Source of the DNA: Seminavis robusta
Lineage: Eukaryota; Bacillariophyta; Bacillariophyceae; Naviculales; Naviculaceae
Assembly (NCBI GenBank): GCA_903772945.1
Contig: CAICTM010000730.1
Coordinates: 1 to 50,802 of the forward strand
DNA length: 50,802 nt
Reading direction: 5' to 3'
Positions 41,240-50,802 of this stretch are shown piece by piece; the first letter of the stretch is position 1, and each line of letters begins with the position of its first letter. The notes under the pieces were generated by a model. That model made no database searches. It had not been told where the DNA came from and saw nothing but the letters and a program-made list of their open reading frames with translations. A program made the translations under genes and the position numbers.

Positions 41240-42502
41240 ATGCCAGACAAGATGGAGGGAGACAAGAAGGTAGACCCGACGTGGACCGAAGAGCCACCAC
41301 AAAAAGAAGACCCAGAACCACCCACAAAGCAAAAGGAAGAAGAAGAACCGCCCAAGCAGAAGAAACAAAACGATGTCCTGGTCATTTCAACTCGCATTCC
41401 TCGTTGGTCAGGAACCATCTTTATTTTATTCTCGCGAGCTGCCTGTATCACATATGTCATTTTGGCCGGTTTTACATTTCCCGAAATTCAAAAACTCCAC
41501 AAGACGCAATTCACCATTATCGGGGAAACCTACCACGTCCCCATTGCCATTTGCGAACCGGGGGCGCTCAGCATTGGCGACACGACCATCTTTCAAGATG
41601 TCGCCGAAATTGCCGGTTGTCGGACCATGGATGTGTTGATCAATTCGTGTGCTTCCTCCTTGATTCTGAGTGCTGTCGCTGTTCTGATTTATGTCGTCAT
41701 TGATTTATTATCGAGATGTCATCATGGAATGGATCGAGGATCCGTATCGGGTATGGGTATTTTCTTGCTCTTTATTGTCTTTCAAGCATCTTCCACCACA
41801 TGGGCATTGGCGGAAGAATCCGACTTTTGGTCCGATTACATGTCCCGCTTTTGGAAGGAACAGGGATTTCAAGAGGATTATCCCATTGTCACACGAGTAC
41901 ACACATATGGCAATGAAATGCTTCTGTGGTCCACGGGAAGTGTCGGGGCTGCGGCGTGTATCTTGATCTTTTTTGAATCCATGGCCAATTTGTGTTGTAG
42001 TGTCAGTGAACCAGACCCAGACGACGGAGACGAAGATGAAGCAGGAAAAGTAGAACCACCCAACGTGGAAGAAGAACCCAACAAGGTGGCCGACGATCCA
42101 AAGTTTCCAGATATTGACATTGAAACGGGAAAGAAGCAGGAAACCCCAACGGTTGTTCCCACTGTCATCATTAGCAGCAATGCCGAACCAGAGATTGATG
42201 TGCCGTCGACGGCGGATTATGTAGAGGTGGAACACACGTCCAAAGAGGAACCAGACAAGAATGATGATAAATCGAAGGATGATGCCGCAACACCACAAGA
42301 CGACAACCCTGCAGACAAGGTTGAGAAGACTGCTTCTACCAAGAGTGAAAGCAGCAAGAAAGAGGACAAGCCTGTAGAGGAAAGAACTTTGGTGAAAGAG
42401 GTAGAACCTACCGCGGATGCAAAGGACACGGCTGTTCCAGAAGAAGAGAAGGAAGCCACACCAGAACCAAAAGCTCCTGTCAGAAACACGGAACATGGTT
42501 GA
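41240..42502 (+). CDS. four-TM membrane protein with long charged tail, unknown function
   Basis: The first ATG of the open frame is at 41240 (MPDKMEGDKK), giving 420 aa. An N-terminal Pro/Glu/Lys-rich stretch (EPPTKQKEEEEPPKQKKQ) is followed by four hydrophobic segments: around SGTIFILFSRAACITYVILA, SSLILSAVAVLIYVVIDLL, GMGIFLLFIVFQASSTTWA and GSVGAAACILIFFESMANL. The loop between the first two contains cysteines (ICEPG, AGCRTMD). From about residue 255 the rest is an acidic and Lys-rich tail (KKEDKPVEE, PEEEKEATPEPK), presumably cytosolic and disordered. The layout resembles tetraspan membrane proteins, but I recognise no family. Confidence 0.75.
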   Translation: MPDKMEGDKKVDPTWTEEPPQKEDPEPPTKQKEEEEPPKQKKQNDVLVISTRIPRWSGTIFILFSRAACITYVILAGFTFPEIQKLHKTQFTIIGETYHVPIAICEPGALSIGDTTIFQDVAEIAGCRTMDVLINSCASSLILSAVAVLIYVVIDLLSRCHHGMDRGSVSGMGIFLLFIVFQASSTTWALAEESDFWSDYMSRFWKEQGFQEDYPIVTRVHTYGNEMLLWSTGSVGAAACILIFFESMANLCCSVSEPDPDDGDEDEAGKVEPPNVEEEPNKVADDPKFPDIDIETGKKQETPTVVPTVIISSNAEPEIDVPSTADYVEVEHTSKEEPDKNDDKSKDDAATPQDDNPADKVEKTASTKSESSKKEDKPVEERTLVKEVEPTADAKDTAVPEEEKEATPEPKAPVRNTEHG

Positions 42503-43375
42503 TTTGATTGCAAGTCAACATTTTGTTGGACAAGAGTTGGACTTCTGCAATCAACAAGAACTCGACGTACTCGACTGCGGTATGCTTTGTGGATAGCTAT
42601 GGTCCCACATTGAGTCGTCCCTTATAGATCAAGCCATTATGCTTCTACTCGTTCTACTAGCATTGAATAACCATAGAGTAGTTACAGTGCTCCTTGTACG
42701 TACTAGTTTTGCTATCAGGCGCAGTCGTGATCGGCTTAGAATAAGCTTTTGCCTTCTGTTGTCACTGCCAACCAATAGTAGTATCTTACCAATCGTTCTC
42801 TTCCGGACCAGCATCAGGATATGCCCTTGAGTTATGGTGTGCTCGTGGGGCCTTTGCTCATCCCAGTGCTGACACGGCACCCCGTCCGAGGTGACATTGA
42901 TTGTCCATCTATTGCCTGACTGTTGCCTAGCTAGTAGCCTCCGATCCACATTCATCATCATTCTGTTTATCTCTTCAAAAGAGTAGTCATGATGGCAATG
43001 CCGTGGTGCGATTTCATCCTGCCTGTCGCTTCTTCCACGCCACGGTGAGAGAGACCACGAGTTCTCTAGCTCGCGGTCCCTGCGTCTTTATGTGTTTTCT
43101 TCTTTTGTTACTTTCGTAACGTGCCTCATTTGTGGCTATGCATACCGGTAGGTACTACATACCGGTACCAGGTACCGCACCGTACGTTCTGCCGTTAGTG
43201 GAGTGTCGTGTCCACGATGAACTGAAAAATCACTCCCGCCACAATCTCGCGCCGAAGCCCGAACAACAGAGCTCCTACAAGTACTAGTACCGGTAGCATA
43301 GAAGCCCTCATAATTGTTTGTCTCGTTGACTTGCCATCCATCCTTCACTATCAATCAACATCATCACAGCAGCTC
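42503..43375. other. intergenic, nothing recognised
   Basis: About 870 bp between two co-oriented genes. A dense GTAC/CCGG palindrome cluster lies at 43142-43186. No RNA or protein gene supported. Confidence 0.4.
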
Positions 43376-44347
43376 ATGACGACACGACGCAACAAATCTG
43401 AGGAGGCTGAGTTTTACAATGACCAACTCATGGACCCGTTCGCAGAGGGCGGCTTTCGCTATGCGGCAGAGGGCGAGTTCGTCGAAGGAGACCGAAAGGG
43501 GCAAAAAGCAGTGTGTAAATGGTTCAAGAAGGGACACGTTCATGAAAGTAAGTTCTTCGATCTCGATATCAAGGCAATGGAGAAAAGTGTTGAGCTCGTG
43601 AAGTCTTGGAGTGACAAGAGAATCATTGAGCAACGTATTAGAGTGAACGTTCCCGAGGTGTGGACGTTCGAGAAGAGCGATTTTTTCCACGAAGACACAA
43701 AAGTGCTCGTTGAGCCATTCATTGAGAACTACAAGAAGTTCAACTCGAACACAGGATGGCATGACTCCTCTACACCCTGGCCGAAGGTTATGCAGGCTTT
43801 GAGTCACTTCACCTACCATGCATCGAACGGAGACTATCTTCTTTGCGACCTGCAAGGCGGAGTTGATTCAAAGGGCGTTGTACTAACTGACCCTGCAATC
43901 CTCTCCAAGAACAGTGAATTTGGATTGACAGACCTTGGGTCGAAAGGGATAAGCTCATTCTTCTCACAGCACAAATGCAATGAGTTTTGCCGTTCACACT
44001 GGCGGAAGCCCAACAATCGTGCCCAATATTTCTCTCCCCAAGAAGGCACATCAATGTCCAGTTTTGCCACAATGCCACCTCCTCCTCCACAATTCGTCTT
44101 CCGATCGTCCTTCAACAACTCGGATTCCGTCTCTACGGCCAGTGGCTTTCCGACCATGGCGCCTCCTCCACCGCGCCAACTCTCGTGTTCGTCAACTGAA
44201 AGTAGCATCTCAGCATTGGTGCCCCGGAATTTGTTTCCGATGATGCCGCCACCTCCCAAGAGAAGCAAGCCCAGCAAGAACTTTTCACGCGTAGGATACC
44301 TGCGAAACGTCAATTTATTTGGTTCTTTGCCATCCGTGGAAGAATGA
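43376..44347 (+). CDS. alpha-type protein kinase (MHCK/eEF2K-like)
   Basis: From the first ATG at 43376 the protein has 323 aa. Alpha-kinase landmarks appear in order: PFAEGGFRYAAEGEF, AVCKWFKKG (ATP-binding Lys), VLVEPFIENYKKFNSNTGW, ALSHFTYHASNGDYLLCDLQ with the catalytic Asp region DLQGG, VLTDPAI, GLTDLGSKG and the zinc-binding HKCNEFCRSHW. This is the atypical kinase fold that phosphorylates Ser/Thr in helical substrates such as eEF2 or myosin heavy chains. The C-terminal 90 residues carry three poly-proline clusters (MPPPPPQF, MAPPPPRQ, MMPPPPKR), which may bind SH3/WW/EVH1-type partners. No regulatory domain is fused. It converges with the next gene, leaving about 120 bp between stops. 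Confidence 0.9.
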   Translation: MTTRRNKSEEAEFYNDQLMDPFAEGGFRYAAEGEFVEGDRKGQKAVCKWFKKGHVHESKFFDLDIKAMEKSVELVKSWSDKRIIEQRIRVNVPEVWTFEKSDFFHEDTKVLVEPFIENYKKFNSNTGWHDSSTPWPKVMQALSHFTYHASNGDYLLCDLQGGVDSKGVVLTDPAILSKNSEFGLTDLGSKGISSFFSQHKCNEFCRSHWRKPNNRAQYFSPQEGTSMSSFATMPPPPPQFVFRSSFNNSDSVSTASGFPTMAPPPPRQLSCSSTESSISALVPRNLFPMMPPPPKRSKPSKNFSRVGYLRNVNLFGSLPSVEE

Positions 44348-44468
44348 AGGTCAGGCTTGATGCATACTGGCATCTTAATAAAATGGCAGGTTGACCTCAG
44401 AAGCACTTGTGTTTGACAGGAGCTAGCTGAATAATGCAAATACTATCAATTCAATAGTGAACACGATT

Positions 44469-46392
44469 CTATACAAAGTACTCTCCATCTAGATTCTTGG
44501 CATACCCCGTTCCAGGTGCACCATACATGACACGGCTGCTGAGAACTCCTTCAAGCATGGTGATCTTTTCTTGTACATTCTTGAATGACAGAACCTCCTC
44601 ATGGCCCATTGTAGCAATATCCAAAACATTGTAGGCAATCTCTCCTCTGGAATGGTTCACCTGCTGAATGATATTCAAGTCTGCATCACCAAACGTCTCT
44701 GTAATGTGAGCAAGGACACCAGGAACATTTTTGTTGACAACAGTAAATCGGACAGTGTGCTCTGGGCGATCTGGGAGGCTAGTGGAAGGGAAATTGACAC
44801 TGTTACTGATGGTGCCAGATTCCAGATAGTCACGGATAGTATCAGCTGCCATGGCAGCCTGTTCAATCAAGCATCCATGCAATCATTTGTAAAAGTCAGA
44901 ATCGAATAGTATGCTTTTGAAATAGCCTGTCTTCAGCAACTACAACATTGTATAACTTACAGCGGCATCTTCTGCTTCTTCAGTGGAAGCACCCAGGTGA
45001 GGCAGGACAACAGCATTCTTGTGGTCCCAGACAAGATCATCTGGAAAGTCCGTAACATATCTACCATCACCAGCATCCAGGAATTCCTTCATGGCTTCTG
45101 AGTCCACCAATTCACCACGAGCAAAGTTCAAGAGCACAGCATTTGGTTTGAAATGACTGATGACATCTGCCCCAATGACTCCATGTGTGCCACCTTCTCC
45201 CTTGATATAGGGAATGTTGAGTGAGATGTAATCTGCATCTGAAACTGCAGCCGTGATGGAGTCCATGAGCTCCAGCGCCCTTGGCAATCGGAGAGCAGAT
45301 TGCACAGAAAGACCAGGGTCATATCCTACAGTACCATTGTTCCAACCAATCGAAAAGTCAGTGGCGTTCTAAAACCTGGAGTCCATGCTTTCGCAGTACA
45401 ATTTTTTGTTTTTGTCGTTGCTTACCCTTCAGTGTCATGCCCAAAGCACGGGCATCACGGGCAGTTTGGGAACCAATGTGTCCTACCGTACAGAAAATTG
45501 CTCATGATTGTGAGGTAATATAATATATTGTGGTGAATTAAAGCCATGATGTGTCATGCACTTTTTCTTACCAAGTCCAATAACAGCAAGAGTTTTACCC
45601 TTGAGTTCTTGTCCTCCAAACATGGCTTTATCCTTTTCAACACGCTCTCTTGCCAATCCTTGCTGTCCCAAGTCTTTCATGTGGTTGATTCCATCAATGA
45701 CTCTGCGACTTCCCAGCAGCATTCCACATAGGACCAATTCTTTGACAGCATTGGCATTGGCTCCTGGAGTATTAAATACTGGAATTCCCAGTTCTGTCAT
45801 GCGAGCCACGGGGATGCTGTCCATGATATACGGTAGATTGTTTTGGTTTGGGGTGGAGTTATTACGTGGATTGTTGTGTGTGTATGTGCCGATATTGACC
45901 AGTTCCAGTATCGAAGAAAGGAAGGAAGAAAAAAACACCATTGTCAGTTACTCTCCTCCCGTGTTGTCAGTTTGCTGACAATAAGAGAAAGTAAGCAATA
46001 ATGACTAAGTTCACTACTTACTTGTTGGTTCCTGCGCCACACCGCGCAATGGCCCGGACAGTCCGTGGGACATCTTCCTCTTGTAGTTTGTGTGAACGGA
46101 GAAGAATAGCGTGTGCATTATTGCCTTCTTGGGCATCCGTTCGAATGTCATATTGGTCCGATGGAAATTGCGCCAATCCAATGGGTGAAATTTTGTTGAA
46201 ACACTTGATTTGGTACATTCCTGGTTTGTATTGATCAATATCTCCATATGTTTTCCATTCTCCTCGTCCATGTTCGACATGTACATTATAGTCAGCGAAT
46301 GCACGTGCTGTCAAGACTGGAGTAACTCGAGTGGGTGCTGCTGCTGCTCGTCGGGAGAGCAGGTGTCCCAAGGCTCTTGTGGAAATAATCAT
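44469..46392 (-). CDS. D-3-phosphoglycerate dehydrogenase, five exons
   Basis: Exons 46392-46022, 45816-45572, 45482-45426, 45325-44961 and 44858-44469 join in frame into 475 aa. It catalyses NAD-dependent oxidation of 3-phosphoglycerate, the first step of the phosphorylated serine pathway. Seen: AIARCGAGTNN across splice 1, then IPVARMTELGIPVFNTPGAN, LAVIGLGHIGSQ across splice 2 (Rossmann motif), NFARGELVD (catalytic Arg), the Glu-containing GDGRYVTDFPDD region, and LPHLGASTEEAEDAA (catalytic His). The C-terminal ACT domain reads HTVRFTVVNKNVPGVLAHIT ... LNIIQQ. The N-terminus (MIISTRALGHLLSRRAAAAPTR) is a typical mitochondrial presequence. Introns are 89-205 bp. Confident. Confidence 0.93.
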
Positions 46393-46832
46393 GGTTACTA
46401 TCTCTTGATAGATAGCTAGCTAGCTAGCTGGTAGATAAATGAATGGACAAACCAAAGGGGTGGACTGCCAAAAAGGACTGTGTGGCTGCGCTTGTACTAC
46501 TTCGGTAGGTACCGGTACAAGGGCAACACTCTTGCAATTTTAAAATTGTGTGGTGTGCACAGCTCAACAGAAGAAATGAGAATGCCCCTCATTTTTTGAG
46601 CCCTTGCCTTACGTTTGGACTGACGTAATTCGTGACTGGAACGGCCGCAGAAACATGTTTCAAGGAATTTTGCCTCTTTGCTTTTGGAATTTTGGAAGAG
46701 CACAAGACGTCCGAAGCAGACAACAAGAAGCAAGTGACAGGTACCTGGTACCGGTAGCACCTCTAGTTCTTCATCTATCTACAAGTATCTGTCGCTGTGG
46801 GCCTTGATCATACCATTATCATCAGGAACATC
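46393..46832. promoter_or_regulatory. divergent upstream region
   Basis: 440 bp between the start codons of the phosphoglycerate dehydrogenase (minus) and the hypothetical gene (plus). It holds a CTAG/AGCT tract at 46410-46430 close to the dehydrogenase start and GTAC/CCGG palindromes at 46505-46520 and 46740-46756. No clear TATA element. Confidence 0.35.
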
Positions 46833-48257
46833 ATGAACGACGAAGAGACTGCTAAAACGCAACTTCAACATCTCTTTATGAGACTGTTGCATTCCTCTCG
46901 CAACGCAGAAGGAGGCCGCCAAGACCTGTTGGACTGCGTGTCTCTGTTGGAAGAATTTCCCCCATTGGCAGCAGCCACCTTTCCCATTCGATCCCTCGAT
47001 TCTCCGTGGGGCGGACGTCCCAAAGTCCCGCTCTTTCTACTCACGGCCTACGGCGCCAGCTTGGTCCAGATCCAAACCGTCTACAAACTCTGTCCCGCCG
47101 CACTGCTCATCACGGCGTGTCCCGAACTCGCTACCCTGGCCAAACGCAGTCAACGCGTCAATATGGATGTCTTTTTGTTTCTCTCTCAAAAGTATCCTTC
47201 CTTAATGTCACGACGCAATCGACAGGCTCGATTGGCCGTACAAGAATTGCTCCTCACCAAGAGTCCTCTTTGTCTGGAAGGACACGATACCGTTCCATTC
47301 GATCAAGTGGCAGGACACTTTCAACAAATGACTGTTCTGAGTCAAAGTACGACAATGTCATCGCGATCTTGGTGTACCACACGACTCTTGCGCGATGCCT
47401 TTCACGAAGAATGTTCGCCGCCCATACTCGACTGGATCATCCACCAGTTGCCGCCCACGGCGACTCATTTTTGTTTGGGAGGACGACCGGGATACAAACT
47501 TTCCATTAGGGATGCCAAACTGGTGGCGACTATTTTACCCAAATTGGAACAATTCACATTTCGAGTCTACTTTTCTCATCCGGCGGGTGCCTCGGACCTG
47601 TGCGAAAACGACCAGGTATTCGATTATCTCATTCAGGAATTGGCAAAAGCGTGTTGTCGTCGCAACAAGAATAAGGGGGCGAGGAGTTTGAAGAATTTGC
47701 GACTGGATATTCCCCACCTAACCATGGTTCCCAGTGTCTGTGAAAAGTTATTATACGACCATGACCAGTGTACCCTGCAGCATTTGGAGTTTCGCGTTGT
47801 GGAACGTGCTACAGACGAGAGTACCAAATTGGCACTGTCACTGCAAGAACAACATCAACACTTGTTTCAGTTTCTCGTCCATCGATTAGAAACCACCAAT
47901 CTGACATTGACCCGATTCCACCTCTTGGCACAAACTGGACGCATGGTCATGCGACCCATTGTCAATGAAAAGGTCAAATTCTACACGGCACTCAACCTAT
48001 ACGATCGCAAACGAGCACGACAATCCAAACCAGAGTTGGTGCATGTGCTACAGCAGGTCGTGTCATCATCCTCCAACCAAGAAGAGGAGGCCGTTCCGTT
48101 CTTGTTTCAACTATTGCTCGAGAATCCCACACTTTGGGCTCATACATGGGAGGGTCAAAAGAAGAGGAAACGACATTATGGCGTCGTTCAAGAGGGAACT
48201 ACTGACACAAGTGGACCGCCAGAGGCAAAGAAGCAAAAGTTGGAGAGTTCAAGCTAG
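46833..48257 (+). CDS. hypothetical protein with LRR-like or repeat-type helices
   Basis: The open frame begins earlier with a GTG; the ATG at 46833 (MNDEETAKTQ) gives 474 aa, no intron. The N-terminal third has short helical segments (FLLTAYGASLVQIQTVYKLC, VFLFLSQKYPSLM) resembling the ankyrin-like or HEAT-like diatom proteins in which LLTAxxxGAxxxxVQxLYxxxP recurs. The middle part (LPPTATHFCLGG, KLSIRDAKLVATILPKLEQF, RSLKNLRLDIPHL, CTLQHLEFRVVE) has LRR-like spacing. The C-terminus ends in a basic, nuclear-localisation-like patch (PPEAKKQKLE). I cannot name a function. Confidence 0.7.
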   Translation: MNDEETAKTQLQHLFMRLLHSSRNAEGGRQDLLDCVSLLEEFPPLAAATFPIRSLDSPWGGRPKVPLFLLTAYGASLVQIQTVYKLCPAALLITACPELATLAKRSQRVNMDVFLFLSQKYPSLMSRRNRQARLAVQELLLTKSPLCLEGHDTVPFDQVAGHFQQMTVLSQSTTMSSRSWCTTRLLRDAFHEECSPPILDWIIHQLPPTATHFCLGGRPGYKLSIRDAKLVATILPKLEQFTFRVYFSHPAGASDLCENDQVFDYLIQELAKACCRRNKNKGARSLKNLRLDIPHLTMVPSVCEKLLYDHDQCTLQHLEFRVVERATDESTKLALSLQEQHQHLFQFLVHRLETTNLTLTRFHLLAQTGRMVMRPIVNEKVKFYTALNLYDRKRARQSKPELVHVLQQVVSSSSNQEEEAVPFLFQLLLENPTLWAHTWEGQKKRKRHYGVVQEGTTDTSGPPEAKKQKLESSS

Positions 48258-48671
48258 CTAGCTAATAGTGATAAGGATTTCTTGGGTTAAAAATCTAATA
48301 ATTCTTGCTTAGCCCACAGATAGATGATCTCCACAATATCATGCGATTTTGTGGCGACAGTCTACTCACTCGACCGTTACAGACCAGACCGGCTAGCTAG
48401 CTAGCTAGAGTTGTCCTGAACTGAGACAACCTAACGGTCGTTTGGTTTGGGTGTTCTGGTCAAGGTTGGTCAGCTAGACTCTAGAGTTTGGAGTGTAGTC
48501 TTCTTTGTTGCGCAGCCCAGCACACAAATGACACAGCTCCGAAAAGGCGTGGACACGGGAGTTTCGGTTTGAAACTCAGAGAAAGGCAACTTACAGAAGC
48601 TAGCCAGTTCCGAGGCAGCTGGGTTTGCTTCACAATAATGCTCATACCCAACCATCGGTAAATTGAGCTGA
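48258..48671. other. convergent intergenic region
   Basis: About 410 bp. CTAG/AGCT tracts at 48253-48263 and 48390-48410. No gene seen. Confidence 0.4.
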
Positions 48672-50039
48672 TCATATCGTCATTTCGTCACCCTCTTGTG
48701 GTGGTTGGGTCCTCGAAGAATTGTACGGAGGTGGACCACAGCCAAGCAGCAGCTCGCCTGGTTGTAGTTGTTGTTTTTGAGACGACGACGAGTGATAGGT
48801 CTCCAGGAGATGTTTCCGCCGTAGTTTCAACGCTTCCAAATGCAACCGTGGATTGGCTCCATTGTCTTGACGTAGTATTCGAGCCTGCACAAAAAGACAC
48901 GGATTGTTCTTGTCCTTGTCAGAAGCATCATTATTTTGTGGTGGTTTGCTGCTGGCTTGTTGTAGATTGGTTGCCACTTCTCGGACAAATGACGAAAGAG
49001 GTACTTGTGAAGTGTTATTGTCCTCATTGCCGGACTGCAGTTGGATGATGCTCCCAAATACCGTCACCAAATCTCCCACGGCCAGATTGTCCACGGGGAC
49101 ATGTTGCGGGTCCACCACAATCCACACGGTATGAGAAGTCAAGGCTGTGGCCAAAACATCTTGGGGCCGTTGTTTGGTGACAGAGGACAGTGGTCGTTTT
49201 TTGCGAATTGACGACAAGCCTCCTCCAGGAGTTTGGAATGGACGGGAAGCCGCCGGAGTTTGAAATGAGCGGGAAGCCGCCGGAGTTTTGAGACCACCTG
49301 GAGTGACCAACAGAGGTGTTCTGTTGTGGCGTGGCATGCCCAAGCTGGGTCTTCGATTAGTAGAAGTAGATTGTGGCGGTTGGGTGGTAACAACTGTTGT
49401 ACTGGGAGTTTTAGCAACCGTGCCGGGAGTTTTGGGAAGCAAAGAAGTGGTCCTGGTGGGTCCAAAACTGATGCGTCGTCCCTTCATCTTTTTGGCCTTG
49501 GTGGTGGCGGGTGTTTGGAGTCCTCCTCGTTCCTTGACGGCCAGTTTGGCCAACGGATCCTCCAGTACCAAGGAAACTTCTGTACTATTCCCATGATGAA
49601 TGCGATGACGTAGAACTCCCGTAGTACGAATAGGCCTGTTGGCATTGGAATAGAGCCCTCCATGACGACCAATTTCCGAAATGGTCAGTATTTCGGCAGC
49701 CCCAAAACTGATCATGTTTGAAGGCAATCGCTTCCAAATAGGGAGTGAGACGCTCATGGGCATGGCCACGTCCGTGTCTTCTGGATGATGGTTGTTGTTG
49801 TTGTTGTTGGTGGTGGTGGTGTTGTTGTTGTTGGTGGTGTTGTTGGTGGTGTTGTTGGTTGGCATTGCTGCTGAACTCTGTTTCCAATCATCTACTTCCT
49901 TCTCGACAATAAAGTCGTCATAATCCTCCAATGGCTTTTGAAACAACTCGGGCGGTGCCGTCTTTTTGGTCGCATACGGATTTACTCGTTTTCGTGAAGA
50001 GGAGGAATTGGCATTGCTGCGAACAGGAGGATCACTCAT
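48672..50039 (-). CDS. TEN1-like OB-fold protein with a large internal insertion
   Basis: A single-exon protein of 455 aa. Two separated segments together look like the OB fold of TEN1, a subunit of the CST telomere-capping complex: residues about 117-165 (LTISEIGRHGGLY, then IRTTGVLRHRI, TEVSLVLEDP) and about 300-412 (HTVWIVVDPQHVPV, LAVGDLVTVFGSII, CLFVQARILRQDNGANPRLH, LEALKLRRKHL). The last pattern, VxARxL......L..A...R, matches the TEN1 C-terminal strand and helix. Between them lie about 130 residues of Ser/Thr/Pro/Arg-rich sequence with a repeated TPAASRxFQ. The N-terminus has a poly-Asn/Thr tract (60-85). TEN1 is normally about 120-160 aa, so this would be an extended form. Without a structure search the identification is tentative; another OB-fold protein is possible. 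Confidence 0.45.
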   Translation of the reverse strand: MSDPPVRSNANSSSSRKRVNPYATKKTAPPELFQKPLEDYDDFIVEKEVDDWKQSSAAMPTNNTTNNTTNNNNTTTTNNNNNNHHPEDTDVAMPMSVSLPIWKRLPSNMISFGAAEILTISEIGRHGGLYSNANRPIRTTGVLRHRIHHGNSTEVSLVLEDPLAKLAVKERGGLQTPATTKAKKMKGRRISFGPTRTTSLLPKTPGTVAKTPSTTVVTTQPPQSTSTNRRPSLGMPRHNRTPLLVTPGGLKTPAASRSFQTPAASRPFQTPGGGLSSIRKKRPLSSVTKQRPQDVLATALTSHTVWIVVDPQHVPVDNLAVGDLVTVFGSIIQLQSGNEDNNTSQVPLSSFVREVATNLQQASSKPPQNNDASDKDKNNPCLFVQARILRQDNGANPRLHLEALKLRRKHLLETYHSSSSQKQQLQPGELLLGCGPPPYNSSRTQPPQEGDEMTI

Positions 50040-50802
50040 TGTCCACTATCACACACTGACTGATCCAACCATACATAACCAGAAACCAATGACAGCCTCG
50101 GAAGAAAAAACACAAGCAACAACAACTCGGGTAAAAGCTGGCAGCTGGACTCTCGACAAATCCTCTGACACTACAGAGCTGAACCAGCGCTTCTTCTGTG
50201 TCTATATATGTTATATATGAGCAAGACAGCGGATGCAAAAGCAGGGATGGGGGTGATGAAAGCGTTGCCAGGTATGGACGAAGGCTTTCGGAGGGAAGTG
50301 GGCACAACAGCGAGGCAACGCGAAAAAGAAAGCCGACGCGGATCTTCATCACGCCACTGACAAACCTCAGTCTTTAGAAATTACAAAGGATGGAGAACGA
50401 TAATGGCGTCATTCCCTTGGCGCTCACTCTTGTTTTTCAACTTGCGATGGGATAATGCTAGCTAGAGCTACGGTAGCTATGGATACGTGTCGGTACCAGT
50501 AGCTAGCAAGGTGGTTATTTACTTAAAATGAAGAATGCATGCCCATATTTTAAATATGGTGTATACACTGTACCCCGGCTACCACAACCCAACAATCGAA
50601 GCTAGGGGGGGGGGGGCAATGAAAGCGAGCACAGAACTTGATCGAAGGCCGCCGCATGCAGTCTACCCTCAAAGAAAGAGAGATTCATTGCGTTTAGAAT
50701 TGTTGAACAAGGTAGTACAGATATGTGGACGGGTTGCCACCCTCCCGCTCTTGGCATGATTGGTGGGTGCAAGGGCATTGCGTCACCTCCAGCGCCCATC
50801 CC
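50040..50802. other. intergenic to end of window
   Basis: About 760 bp. The left part is the promoter side of the TEN1-like gene. A run of 12 G (50605-50616) stands alone in the sequence. No gene supported before the window ends. Confidence 0.4.

Noticed and set aside
41708..42496. 262-codon minus-strand frame rich in Phe, Leu and Trp
   Set aside because: It mirrors the strongly supported four-TM gene on the plus strand and has no independent evidence.
43834..44439. 201-codon minus-strand frame
   Set aside because: It is antisense to the alpha-kinase, whose motifs are clear; the Gly-rich content is the complement of the poly-proline codons.
1..50802. CRISPR arrays, bacterial operons or prophage
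   Set aside because: No regularly spaced direct repeats of CRISPR type were seen, and introns, 5S and tRNA structure show the DNA is nuclear eukaryotic.

Overview
This is nuclear DNA of a eukaryote, most likely a pennate diatom. The genes carry short GT-AG introns (about 70-205 bp), and the window has a eukaryotic 5S rRNA gene, an intron-containing nuclear-type tRNA, a plastid-type bipartite presequence with an ASAF-like motif on a bestrophin, a gamma-carbonic-anhydrase-like protein, an alpha-kinase and an MHYT-cyclase-phosphodiesterase fusion. Intergenic DNA is full of short palindromes built from GTAC, CCGG, CTAG and AGCT. I suspect a raphid pennate such as a Seminavis relative but cannot prove the species.

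Layout. 1-5 kb: gamma-CA-like protein (+), J-domain/papain-like protein (-), a tandem duplication, and a truncated CCT-gamma chaperonin pseudogene. 5-16 kb: two tandem copies, both on the minus strand, of an eight-exon gene encoding an MHYT membrane sensor, a class III nucleotide cyclase and a cyclic-nucleotide phosphodiesterase in one polypeptide (1043 and 1037 aa after splicing). 16-19.5 kb: no gene seen. 19.5-27.9 kb: V-ATPase subunit F, 2OG-Fe(II) dioxygenase, 5S rRNA, a bacterial-type short-chain dehydrogenase, a MYND-finger gene with a frame break, a retinol-dehydrogenase-like SDR with an acidic repeat tail, and a secreted protein of unknown function. 28.6-31.6 kb: a family of Cys-rich secreted proteins, including a near-identical triplicated repeat broken by a stop and a frameshift. 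32.2-36 kb: a large E2-like/TIR-like protein and a broken Cys-rich zinc-binding gene. 36.4-39.5 kb: plastid bestrophin-like channel, tRNA-Ala(AGC) with a 14-nt intron and a decayed relative, and a minisatellite. 40.6-41.1 kb: a MITE-like element filled with TTCAACA motifs. 41.2-50 kb: four-TM protein, alpha-kinase, D-3-phosphoglycerate dehydrogenase, a hypothetical protein and a TEN1-like OB-fold protein.

The most interesting candidate system is the tandem MHYT-cyclase-PDE pair: each copy could both make and destroy a cyclic nucleotide in response to a membrane-sensed ligand. The cyclase has the guanylate-type glutamate but lacks the partner cysteine, and the PDE carries glutamate where the purine-binding glutamine normally sits. 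The E2-like/TIR-like fusion and the TEN1-like protein are the next most notable. Splice sites were read by eye from reading-frame and family continuity; none is backed by transcript data here.
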